Shown: one piece after another, positions 43,251 to 54,005 of the stretch | Numbering within the stretch: position 1 is the first letter of the stretch | Layout of the letters: every line of letters begins with the position of its first letter | DNA from: Aphrophora alni | Taxonomy: Eukaryota > Arthropoda > Insecta > Hemiptera > Aphrophoridae | Direction of reading: 5' to 3' | Length of the DNA stretch: 64,000 nucleotides | Assembly: GCA_963513935.1 (NCBI GenBank) | Contig: OY740769.1 | Span: forward strand, 69,758,212-69,822,211 | Made by a program: the position numbers and the translations under genes | Notes under the pieces: generated by a model | Databases searched by the model: none | Told to the model about the DNA's origin: nothing | The model's input: only the letters and a program-made list of their open reading frames with translations

Positions 43251-45959
43251 GAAGATCTATTTTTGGCTAAAATTTGCTATTACATTTACTTGGAGTACAC
43301 ACTGGATGTTTAATTCTGCAAGTACTTTGAACGTTTACTAAACACATAATGATAATACTTTAAAATTTATCTCATTAAAAAAATTTAACATTTATCCAAT
43401 CACAACGCCACCACCTAAACCAAGAAAGACATTTTATTGCAGTACAAAGTGATTGGTACCAGTGACAATATTTTCTATATAATTGAACTATTAGTTGTTA
43501 TTAATACAAAATTGTTTCAATTTGTTTACAAATATAACAATTAATTGCCATAGAGTGGTCGAGCAGGACCTTCATGTTTCTAAACAGATTGCAAATTCAT
43601 TGGGTAATTCTAACCTCCACCTAAAACATCAACATTACCACGCTATTTTCCATCAGGACTACAAAATATTTGCATATCTTGAAATAATTAGACAAGATTA
43701 GTTTTATCCAAATAGCAAGATCAGCTGTTTCACTGGAGATGTCATTATCATTTAATGTCAACTCTGAGCGCTTGATCGATATTACGCTCTACCTGCCATG
43801 CTAGCTACAATTTCCTGCGAGTTTTATCTACATGTAGAATGTTTTATCTAGAATGTAATTTTTGTATGATTTATTTTTAATAAATGGAAGAACTTGTTTG
43901 ATCTATTATTATTATCTATAAGGTAAATTGTATTACAAAAAATTTAACAAAATGCATGTAAGTTAAAAATTATAATGTTTTAAAATACATTCCATATTGT
44001 GAATCTATATTTAGTTTATAGAAATATAATACAATTATACACCATATCCTCAACTGAGCCTAGTCCTCTATCAAATTTATCAATAAATATTTTTTCAAAG
44101 ATTCTATTAACGTACATATTAAAGCTCGGAAACAAAAATGTATGAATATGTGATTTGGTAATGGTCGGGAATTTCGTGCATATTTTATACATTAGAAGTA
44201 TTTGGTACACATTTTGAATTTTTCATAATTTTTATAGGGTTTATAATTCATCGGGATTCATATTTATTGAAGTAGAGTTAATATTTTTTTAATTTTTATT
44301 TAATATCCCTTACGTAATTAATATGGAAGATTTACAAAACGTACTTCACTCAAATTAAGGCTTATTATTTTAAGAAGCTTAAAATTATAGCTCACTACTT
44401 CATTTCTCTCAAAGGAATTATAAAACTTGATGTTAATTTTGAGAGTTATTTAATTACAAAATGAAGATGAAACCTAACAACAATACGGATTATATTCAAT
44501 TAATATATGCCTATAAGTTCGATGTACAATGGATATATTTAACACATTAAATTTAATTTTATTGAAATTAGAGTTAGCGGTAGCTGAAAAAGTACTAAGG
44601 TTAAAATGAATTTATTTTAACCAAATAATAATAGTTGTCGGCAAATGTTTCCGTCCTACGTCACAAGAATACATAATCTATAGTATAAGTAATTGCTATT
44701 CGCAAAATAGTCTATCCTGGAGTCCTAACCAATCTTTTATATGATCTGAGATTATTTTTTTAATGTTTTTCAATTGATAAACCTCAACTCACAAAATTAG
44801 TCATTCAATTTCTTTATTTAAATCTAATTTTTAACAATATGCGAATTGGCTGTACCTTTTTTTTATGAAAAATAACGGCTGAAAATTGGGAATAAACATT
44901 CAAACACTTACCCTATACAAAACAACAAATATACGAATACAATTCTGCAACTACAAGATCAAAAATGGATTTATGACTTTTAATCCTTACACAGTTACAA
45001 GTACCGCAGTGGATAAACATCCGATACTATACTGTAGATAGTATTACATAAGTCTACGAGTGTTGTAGGGAAAAGACGCAAATATGAACTGAAGAGAACA
45101 TAGTTACACAAATACAGAAAACACATTTGTGTTGGTTTGCACATCTGAGTAGCTACCAGAATATAATTAAATTATTTTTAATGAGTAAAAAAATTTTGAG
45201 AAGAAGGAAAATTTATTTTAATAATTTAAACACTTTGAGGTGTAAATGTAACCATAATGAAATGTTTGTAAGTTTTTCATTGCTACTTACAAAAATGATT
45301 AATTGAATTTATTCCAAATAGGTACTTAGAAGATATCTGAATTGCTAAGAATTCTCGTATAATATAACTGTTAAAGATCAAAGCTTAGAATTATTTAAAA
45401 CAACCAAAAACAAAATAAAACAATTTATAAGTATCTTACTCGGCAATTATGTCTAACATCAAAAGTGCTTTAATTATAATCTGCGATAATCTAAGCAAAA
45501 ACTTGAGACAGTTTTATTCAGACTACATTAGTTAACCGAACATGTAGCAACAAAACTCATTATTTGATACCAAATTAGAGATTCATCTGATGTCTATGAA
45601 ACATTGTTAACATATAATCGTTAAAATACTAGCTACTGAAGCAGTTATAAAAAACCACTAGCAAGTGATTTAAGGGATACTTCTACCGCCGCGCCGTCAA
45701 GAACGTCTTTGTGACACGAAATATTTAAAAAATAACTTTGGACATATTTGTAAATATATCGTAATTCCTTACGTGGGATCTCAAATTATTTTGTGAAGAA
45801 AAGTACATAATAAAGTTAGCCTTAAAAGTTACAAAATGTGATTATTATAAAATTATAAAATAATACCAAGGAAGATTGAATAAGTTTAAGATTTTATTTC
45901 AATATCGGAAAGAGAGATAAGGACGATGCTCAACTAATTTATTCTATATTCCATTAGAT

Positions 45960-45964
<5 letters not shown>
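43251..45964. other. AT-rich non-coding stretch
   Basis: No gene recognised. At 43,724 a cagctgtttc occurs that resembles the core of the foldback loci but lacks the rest of the motif. Confidence 0.4.

Positions 45965-46027
<63 letters not shown>
45965..46027. repeat. (AT)n microsatellite
   Basis: About 63 bp of alternating AT. Confidence 0.96.
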
Positions 46028-46029
<2 letters not shown>

Positions 46030-47689
46030 TAAACAAAATATTGAGGGTATTCATTAAATTGAATAATTAATTTCTAATGTGAATGTTTCAATGTTCTACT
46101 CTAATCCATAAATTTAGGTTTTGGGGATAACAATTTCAGAGTTTTTTTTAAATAAGGATAGTTAACAAAGGGGTTAACGGGTTGTTTTTTTTTAAGCGTC
46201 ATGGAGATTGCAAAATAATTTTATTCCTGAAACTATTAAAATACAGCATCAATGAAATTAGTCACTTTTCTATATAACTCTTTTTAAGACAAAATAAAAA
46301 TAGTCTATGAGATGCTTTCTAAATTTAGTTTATTAATTCACGTTTTAAGAATTATCGTTATTGCTAGAAATGTCGATATTTTATAATAACAAAATATAAT
46401 GGATTGAGTAAAATTATTATTTTTTGTTACCAATTTATTGGCAACATGAAACTAATAAATCAAATTACTTCCATCGCCTAATTTCATTATTGACATCTTA
46501 ATGTGTAACTTCATTTGCAAATTGTTATACTGATCGATAAGAAACTACGATTGTTAAACCACATCAAAACACAAAACTTACTTCGTTTACCCATGTCCAG
46601 GTAGTCAAGGAAAGGATTTCTCTTAAGTTTAGTAAATCGATTTTAATGGGTTGTTCCTCAACCAACTTTAGAGTAATTCGGGAACATTTTTGACCTTTGA
46701 TACTTTAATAAGAATACTTTAGTATAAGATACTACAACTTAGCTATAATGAGAACGTTGTAACATAATATGGTTTTCCTTTTTAAAATAAAACTCGTTTA
46801 CGGAGAAGAAGCACTCTCAAACATTTTAACAAATCACTGCTTGTGATAGCCATTGGTTGGAGATTTACAACAGTCCTGTAACCAAACAATGTATTTGACG
46901 TAGATTAAACTTACAACGCTATGTAACGTTATTTACAGAAGACCTTCACATATTTGCATAGGCTTTGTGCAATTTGGGTGTATTTACTAAGTGAAGTGGT
47001 CCGGTTAACGTAGTCCACTTTGTTGCCAAAGCTTATTGTCTGGATTGTAACAGAATGTTTCAAATATAAAGAGTTTTTTTATCTGTGAAAGAATTAAAAG
47101 CGAATCTCCCGGATTTAATAAGCAGCTAAAATATATTTTCTACCTAACTTACTGTATCGTCTGATAACAGTAATAACAATTCATCTTGGTTAATAAGTGT
47201 ACAAGTGTATTTAAATCAGACAATTCTATTTCAAAACCCACTCTATTGATTTTATTGAAATCCGATTTAAATATGTTACTTCGCACGAATCGTAATATTG
47301 CCAGATTTTACCTCAGATATCAAAATAAATAAGTAACATAGGTGTTAATTATAATTATAATGGTGCATAAACGAAAGTTTAAACATATTTAACATTTATA
47401 AGTAACAGGTCGTTCTTTGACTTATAGTGTTACCGTTTTGTTTGAGGATGAGATCCTTAAATCGATGTTTCTGGAACCAGGAATGGTAAATGTTTAAAGA
47501 AGAGATCTAGATAATTTCGATTGACCTGCAATTTGTTTAACTTTTTTTGTAAAATTTGAGTTAACCATTTCCATTTAAAAAAATAACATATAACATAGAT
47601 TAGCAGTTTTTTTATAAAAGAAGAACAATTTGCAAGGTACAATTGACACTTGATATATAGCTAGTGATTTACATTATTAAACGCCCTTA
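46028..47689. other. non-coding stretch
   Basis: No gene or structured repeat recognised. Confidence 0.4.
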
Positions 47690-49215
47690 GTAAAAGATTT
47701 AGATCATATTAATCAACCCCCCCCCCCATATAATTCATTACAAAATGAAGTTTAAAAAAAAGAGAAAAAGACAATTCATTAAAGCATGTAATGTTACAAG
47801 GAATTTAATTTTTAAATTATATATCTATTACAATTAACAAACTTTAATTAATTAATCACACATTTGTATATACTTAAATATAAGTTGGCCAACAAAAAAA
47901 TTTTAAATATATGTTTTAGAAAGAAAATTAATTAGTTAATTATTGACGTCATTATTTAAAAAAAATAGAAAATTAACCCCTTTGGGGTCGTGGGGTCGAA
48001 AAGTGCATCCATATCCCTTCCAAACATTTTTATTTTTGATTTTATATTTTTCAAACAAATTAATTATATATATATATTTTACAAAGACATTCAAAATATC
48101 ATTTCACAATTTCACTTTCTAGTTTTCCACTAAATGAAAGTCACAGGTTAAATTGTTCTTTTATTTTTCACTTTTACCTTTTTTTACGTTATTTAAAAAA
48201 AAGGTCCTTAGGTGTTATCCTGGACGTAGAATTCACAGCAAGATCGTAAAATTTTCTAGCCTGCTGGAACCAGCTTATAGCTGTATAAAAAACGTGTCGA
48301 ATTACACAAAGAACAGACATTTCTTGACAGGTTAAAACATTTCCTTTGTAGCTTTATGAGCAACATATTTCTTTGTAACTAATTTTAATAAAAAGCAATT
48401 TCTTTGAAAACAAAAGGTTATATATATTGAAATAAATTACTGAATGACTTTATTTTATTTTTATAAGAAACGAGAAGAGGGGCTTTTCGTTTTAAAGATT
48501 GTTTTAATTTAAGCTCGTATGATTTATAGACAATTTAAAATTTAGTTGAAATTAAATTTAAAGATTTCTTTAATTGGTGATTGGACTTTACAATAAATAA
48601 AATAAATGGAAAACCTATTGGTTTTTCTTTCAGAAGATTATATCAAGTTATATTCTCAAAATATTAGGTGAAATACACCTACAGATAACATAAGGTGTAA
48701 AATTATAATTAAAAAAACAATTTCAAATTTTAGTTTTATGAACAGTAAACATATTATAATACAGTTAACTCAATAATGTTTAAAATGAAATCTTGTTTTA
48801 CCTGGATTCTTGATGACGAAATCCTGGAAAACTGATGAAAAGTTTGCGAAGAGACAATGATTCTATTAAACTTATCATGTTTGCCTTTCTAAATTTTGAA
48901 AAACTAAGACGGCCATTTCAGGATAGAAATGAATTTTTGAACGCCTTTAATTAAGAAAAAGGTTTCATTTTCGTAGTCGGCTTATTTTTTAATTTAGAAA
49001 ACTTGCGACGTACATTGTACAAAGAACTAGAATGACTACTGTACCGTTATCTCAAGAACAAATACTAAACTAGATCTTATCTTAAAAGTCCAGTTACGGC
49101 CTGGGGCAAGTCTAATAACAGTGGTAACGTCTGATTTCTGTGTTTCAGAGAAAATACGCTAGGCGCCAGCACGTGACGGACGGGTTGTAGAATAATAAAT
49201 CTGCCTTAAATTTAA
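47690..49215 (-). repeat. probable decayed relative of the 2.09-kb LTR
   Basis: 47,860-48,010 aligns by eye with the middle of the intact LTR: aagttggccaac versus aaattggccaat, attgacgtcattattt versus attgacgtcaattttt, and an aaccyyttgg...ggnc-gaaaagt block, in the same order and spacing. 49,145-49,190 resembles the conserved GC-rich end of the LTR: agagaaaa, then a cgc.agcac core, then ggacgg. The sequence between these blocks is too diverged for me to align, so the boundaries are guesses. Strand is given as the element sense strand, by analogy with the intact copy. Confidence 0.45.
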
Positions 49216-49471
49216 GTAGGACGTTACAGTTGTTAGTAACATTTAAGTAGCCATTTCATATTTTATAATGTATTTCAAATGAGAACAAACATAATACTTC
49301 AAGAAAAACAACTTTAAAGTGTTACAATGTAAGTTCGGTAAGAATATTTGTTATTCTTTCACCAAATTATCAGTAGATGATTTAAATTATATCCATACTA
49401 TTATTTAGATATAGGTTAGGTAGTACTCATAATATTCTATCAGTTATCTTTGTCGACAAGTTAACTTTACA

Positions 49472-49498
49472 TTCCACACTCTTTACAAGAGTGTGGAA
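49472..49498. other. perfect 12-bp hairpin
   Basis: ttccacactctt (49472-49483) and aagagtgtggaa (49487-49498) enclose a three-base loop (tac). There is no T-run after it and no known RNA class fits. Confidence 0.7.
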
Positions 49499-49831
49499 TT
49501 ACAGGTTCAATTGGTGTATGATTTGACGTTACACTTATTGTATAACATGAGGAGGTGAATTATTATGAAATGTGCTAAATAGATGCTCTGTAAACGATAC
49601 TGTAAACTGATATATAATGTACCCAACATGTTTAATGATTGGAGACATAGGTTGGGTTGCAGAATTGAAGTTGTTATAAATAATGATGAAAGAATATTTT
49701 TATCATATTATTGAATAATATGTAGTAAAGCAGACCAAAATTGGTACATTTTATTAGGTCATTGCTTAAATACTTTCTGAAGTACAGGAAGGTGATCATT
49801 TAAAAAATTTAATAATTAAAGAACAAAAAGG

Positions 49832-49835
49832 AACT
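49832..49835. other. target-site duplication, left (aact)
   Basis: Four bases directly before the left LTR, identical to 56096-56099 after the right LTR. Confidence 0.8.
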
Positions 49836-51928
49836 TGTTACCAGGGGACTTAAATTTAAGAAAAGGCGGAACCAAAATGGTAACAATGTTTAGAAAATTT
49901 TTAAAAAAAGACAAAGACAAATTTAGTAATTAACAAGGCTCAAATTTATTAAACAGAAAAGGCAATTTCGACGGTTCAGATTTTATCATTTACAAAGCAA
50001 AAAACATCCTGAGATAGACTATCATAAGCACAGCTTAATAATTAACAAGATTATAATTAATCAAAAAGAAGTTATACGCCCTTAATGTAAAATATAATAA
50101 TAAAAAAAAAATTGATAAATAGATTCTGAAAATTTATCCCCCCCTTCTTTCTTTAAGTTTATATAAACAGTTACAAAATTTAACAAAAAAAAAATTATGA
50201 GCACAGCTTAATAATTAACAGGATTATAATTAATCCTAAAAAAAAAAGGTTATACGCCCTTAATGAAAATTACAATATAAAAAAAATTGATGAAAAGATT
50301 CTGATATTTATTCCCCCCCTTTTTGTTTATTAGATAATAGTTTTTTAAAACAGTTACAGAATTTAACAATGAAAAGATTCTATAAATGAGGTTGATATTT
50401 TAAATTCAAAAAAAATTATATTAATTCTAAGAAGTTCATTATTAGATTAAATGTTACATAATATGATTTGTTTGTTAAATTTCTTAAATACTAAATTGGC
50501 CAATATACATATATATTTTAAATAAAAGAATTTGTTATAATATGAGAAGTTTATAAAAAAAAAAATTTTAAAAATTGAAAATTTTGAATACTGAAGTTTT
50601 ATAAATTGACGTCAATTTTTATTATTAATTTAGAAAATAACCTCTTGGAGGCTGTAAGGGCCGAAAAGTTTGCATGCAGGCACCACCCAATTATTTTTAT
50701 ATAATTTATAAATAGCTATACAAGATTACATTTAGATGACAGTTTTAAGAACACAATTCACTAAACCAAATTAGGTACATGTACAATATAAATTTAAACA
50801 AAGTTTTGTAGAGTCAGTTTTCAAAAAAGGTCACTTTTGTCCACTTGGAAGTTTTTGAATTATTATGTAAAACATGTTTTAAAAGGCAGGCAGAAACATG
50901 TTATGCACTTTTGCTGGAGTATGCAAAATGAAACAAGATTGGTGAGTTTCTTCTACCAGCGTTTTAGCTAAAGCAAAAAACACGTTTACTAGCATCTGTG
51001 CAAATTCAGACATGTTGTAGCATTAATGTTCTTTATTAAAAATATCTGGTTATTTGTCAAAATTAAAGAATATTGATTGCATCACAGAAATTCATTAAGC
51101 TTATAATTAAATGCTTCTTAGATGATTATAAAGCTATTTATGTATACTTGGTTTTGTTTTAAAACAAAGCTTGTATGAAGCTTGAAAAATCTGTAAAATC
51201 TGTAAAACAAATATTCTGGTCTAGAAGAGACTTCTTTAATTAGTCTTTTTGACTAATTAAAGATTTAAAGTCTTTTTTGACATGTTCAATAAGATATTCT
51301 GATTGTTTAATGTTTAACACTAGTCTGCACTAATTTCACATAATTGCTCAAAACTTAAAATTTGACTGCTTAAGGTTTTGTAAACTATGTTTTAAGAAAA
51401 GAAAATTTTTATAATTATTTAGTTTCTGAAAAACATTGAATATTAAATAAAACATGAAATACATATTTTAATGAATAAATTTTAAAACATTAACAAAATT
51501 TATGATATGATAAAATCTGTAAATGTGGTTACCTGGAAATCCTGTCGAAGTTTACTTAAACATGTGCCGAGAAAAAAAAATTTACTCAACTATTTATTAG
51601 AACACTAAAAGAACACATCACTTAATTGTAAACTGATATTACATTTTATCTATGAAACTGAAACATAATTTGTCATGATGTAACCTTTAAAAAAAACTAA
51701 CGGAGCGATGAGGGTTTCTTGTACATGTTGAGAATCTAGATAGAGTAACTACCTGTTTTAGATCAGGTAGGCTAACCAGCCGTTGTACTTTGTATCTTAC
51801 ATGCATCACCCGATTCTTTCTAGAGAAAACTGCTACGCGGCAGCACCTGTCAAGGGACGGAAGTTACTGCTGTAGGAACGAAGTTGATAATTGACTGCAG
51901 ATTTTAATTTTGAATTTAGAATGCTACA
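49836..51928 (-). repeat. 3' LTR (left copy)
   Basis: 2,093 bp, nearly identical to 54006-56095. It contains an internal duplication of about 175 bp (50028-50200 and 50201-50370), sharing gcacagcttaataattaaca, ttatacgcccttaatg and cccccc stretches. It also has a perfect 13-bp hairpin (tctttaattagtc 51233-51245, loop ttttt, gactaattaaaga 51251-51263) and a ctacctg/caggtag stem near 51,750. The gene-poor, A/T-homopolymer-rich sequence has no coding frame. Confidence 0.93.
50028..50370. repeat. tandem duplication inside the LTR
   Basis: Two units of about 173-183 bp; the starts gcacagctta lie at 50028 and 50201, the cagttaca landmarks at 50168 and 50351. The same duplication is present in the other LTR, so it predates this insertion. 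Confidence 0.85.
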
Positions 51929-51943
51929 GCTCTCCCCCCCCCG
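51929..51943 (-). other. polypurine tract
   Basis: Plus strand gctctccccccccc next to the left LTR. On minus this is a run of nine or so G followed by agagc, directly before the tgtagc start of the 3' LTR. This is the expected position and composition of a plus-strand primer. Confidence 0.75.
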
Positions 51944-51974
51944 AAAGACGGAGTTGGGGTGGAGTCAGAAAGGA

Positions 51975-52108
51975 GGCCAGAAGGGCCTCCCGCAAAATTT
52001 TGAAAAAGGAGAGACAAAAGGGCCAGAAGGGCCTCCAAGAAAAGATTGAAGAAAGGGGCCAGAAGGGCCTCCTACAAACTTCTGAAGAAAGGGGCCAGAA
52101 GGGCCTCC
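51975..52108. repeat. four ggccagaagggcctcc repeats, 36-bp period
   Basis: Copies start at 51975, 52021, 52057 and 52093. The last two intervals are exactly 36 bp; the first is 46 bp. The core ggcc...ggcc is itself near-palindromic. On plus, the last units encode EERGQKGLLQ-type 12-residue repeats in a 75-codon frame (51910-52137); on minus, RRPFWPLSS-type repeats (52172-51924). Since the element's sense strand is minus, neither is convincingly a gene. Confidence 0.85.
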
Positions 52109-52437
52109 TACAAAATTTAGAAATCAGGGGCACCTGATAGAAACAACGCTTCATAATGCTTTTATTCACCACTCTAGGGTGTAGCCTCCTTCGGCATTTA
52201 CTTATTAAATTTTGAAATTTCTACAGCGTCTCAGCTCTTCCCACCTATAATTGGGATAAGCCCAGGACAGAAAGAGCTGAAGGATGACGCAAAGGTCGAC
52301 TTTGCTGTGCATAATCTGACTTCGTACACTAAGGTACTGGGGAAAAGGGGTGGAGTGGCACCTCGGGAAGCCAAGTGGAGGTGACCACTCCGGGGACCAG
52401 GGGAGGGAAAGTGCATAACACTTTAGGCAGTGCAGGA

Positions 52438-52481
52438 AAGGTCGGACTCAGACGGGGGGGAGTATCCTCTGAGCCGACCTT
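52438..52481. other. stable stem-loop in the element interior
   Basis: aaggtcggactcaga (52438-52452) pairs with tctgagccgacctt (52468-52481) over 14 bp with a single bulged A. The loop is G-rich on plus (cgggggggagtatcc). It lies about 510 bp from the polypurine tract in the most GC-rich part of the interior (52,200-52,490). It could be an RNA packaging or dimerisation structure. Confidence 0.75.
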
Positions 52482-52489
52482 AACAATAT

Positions 52490-53981
52490 ATATATTAAAA
52501 ATAAATAAAAATAAAACTAAAAATTCCTGATGCCAATAAGGTCAGATCATGCTCAGCGTCGTTATTTTTTAAATTCCTCTTCTCCCATACGAAGAGAAAT
52601 TTAAACTATTCACGGCTCTTAACAATTTCCGTGAGAAAAAAGAATTTTGAAAGGGTCTAAACAAATAATCCATTTTAAAAATAAACAAAGAAGCAGTATG
52701 AAACATAGGTGAGTTAAATTGTTTTAGTGCACAAGGCAGGGCATGTGATGTTTGACTTAAGTTCTTATATGTGTATCATGTGCCCCCAAAAAAGAAAGGA
52801 ATTTAATTTAATCAAAAAAAATTGTGTAAAAAAAAGTTCCATCAAAATATGTTAAGTGATTATTAAAAAAGGTGTAAAAGAAGTGTAGCAAAAAAAGTGT
52901 GGCAAAAGAGACAATATAAAAAGGTGACCCACAATGTGAGAAAACCCAACTCCGGTTTTCTCAACCCTAACAAAAAACTAAATTAGGAAACAAACATGTT
53001 GACCTGCTAATAACAAACAACCAAATAATTTAAGAAAAGACAAACAGGCCAACCATGTTGTCCTACAAAGAAAAAACTGGGCCCCTATAATTTAGAAAAG
53101 AAAAAAAAATTTGTACACAGGTTAAGTTATTTAATGAGTGTTCGACATTTTGATTAACTATTAAACAAGTGCCACCATCTGCATCAACCAGTCCACCGCC
53201 ATCTTGCCTATTGCTCATGATGATAAAAAATAAATAAATAAAAATAATTTTCTTTCAAGATGACAAAAAAAAATTGAAAGCGAGCTCAGTGTTCTTTAGT
53301 GAGTCTACTAATCTCAGCAAATAGACTGCCATTTTAGCTATTGCTGATAAAAAAAATTAACAAAGTGATTTTTTAAAAAAAAATTTTCTTTTAAGATGAT
53401 ACAAAAATGAAGTGAAAGGACCAATAGATGACTCAAGAATTATATGTTGTGTAATTGTTGTGTATATGTGTGTGTGTGTAAGTATGAATTATTACAGACA
53501 AGCAAAGTAAACTCGAGAAAATTTTAAGAAATTTTGAAAATTTTTTTGTTTTTTTTTGTTTCTATCTATTTTTGGGTTTTATTATTTATTTTTTTGAATT
53601 CCCGAATGAGCCCGCTGTCTGGATCAAATTCAGTGAATGACTAGAGTGTGCAATATATATATAAAAAAAAAATTTATTTAAGCAGAGAAAAATAAAGAAA
53701 AACAAATTTTATCAAAATTGGTTTGGAAGTTTTTGTGTAAAGTGTTTATATTAAAAATAAATAAAAAAGAGACTAATAAATTTATATAGATTTAAATATA
53801 AAAAAAAATTTCATCAGCAATAGTTGTACCGTATTCGAAAAAGCTGCAAAACATAAAAATTGAGCCTTGTTTAACAAAAGAAAATTTTTTAAGAATTTAA
53901 ATTTATATGGTTCCAATACAAAATTTTGAAAATTAAATACGGTTCCAGAATTTAAAATTAACCACTCTATAATTTAGAGAA
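52490..53981 (-). other. element interior without gag/pol
   Basis: A-rich on plus. It contains an imperfect tandem duplication with a period of about 128 bp (near 53196 and 53324, ccgccatcttgcctattgct versus ctgccattttagctattgct). On the sense (minus) strand the first ATG in fair context starts a 51-codon frame (53218 to about 53063, MSNRQDGGGLVDADGG...), too short and unfamiliar to call a gene. A stem gagaaaac/gttttctc lies near 52,940-52,965. Confidence 0.6.
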
Positions 53982-53999
53982 AACCACGCTCTGCTACCA
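53982..53999 (-). other. primer binding site, initiator Met tRNA type
   Basis: The minus strand reads tggtagcagagcgtggtt starting six bases after the 5' LTR end. Its complement, aaccacgctctgctacca, matches the 3' end of eukaryotic initiator tRNA-Met (gctctgctacca) over 12 bases, and the aacc before it also agrees with the insect form as I remember it. It fixes the element's orientation. Confidence 0.85.
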
Positions 54000-54005
54000 G
54001 AAACA

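Noticed and set aside
43720..43770. Fourth ribozyme-like core (agatcagctgtttcactgg)
   Set aside because: Only cagctgtttc is shared; the gcc stem, the second box and the tag flank are absent.
51910..52137. 75-codon basic repeat protein as a gag remnant
   Set aside because: It lies antisense to the element orientation set by primer site and polypurine tract, and the first repeat interval breaks frame.
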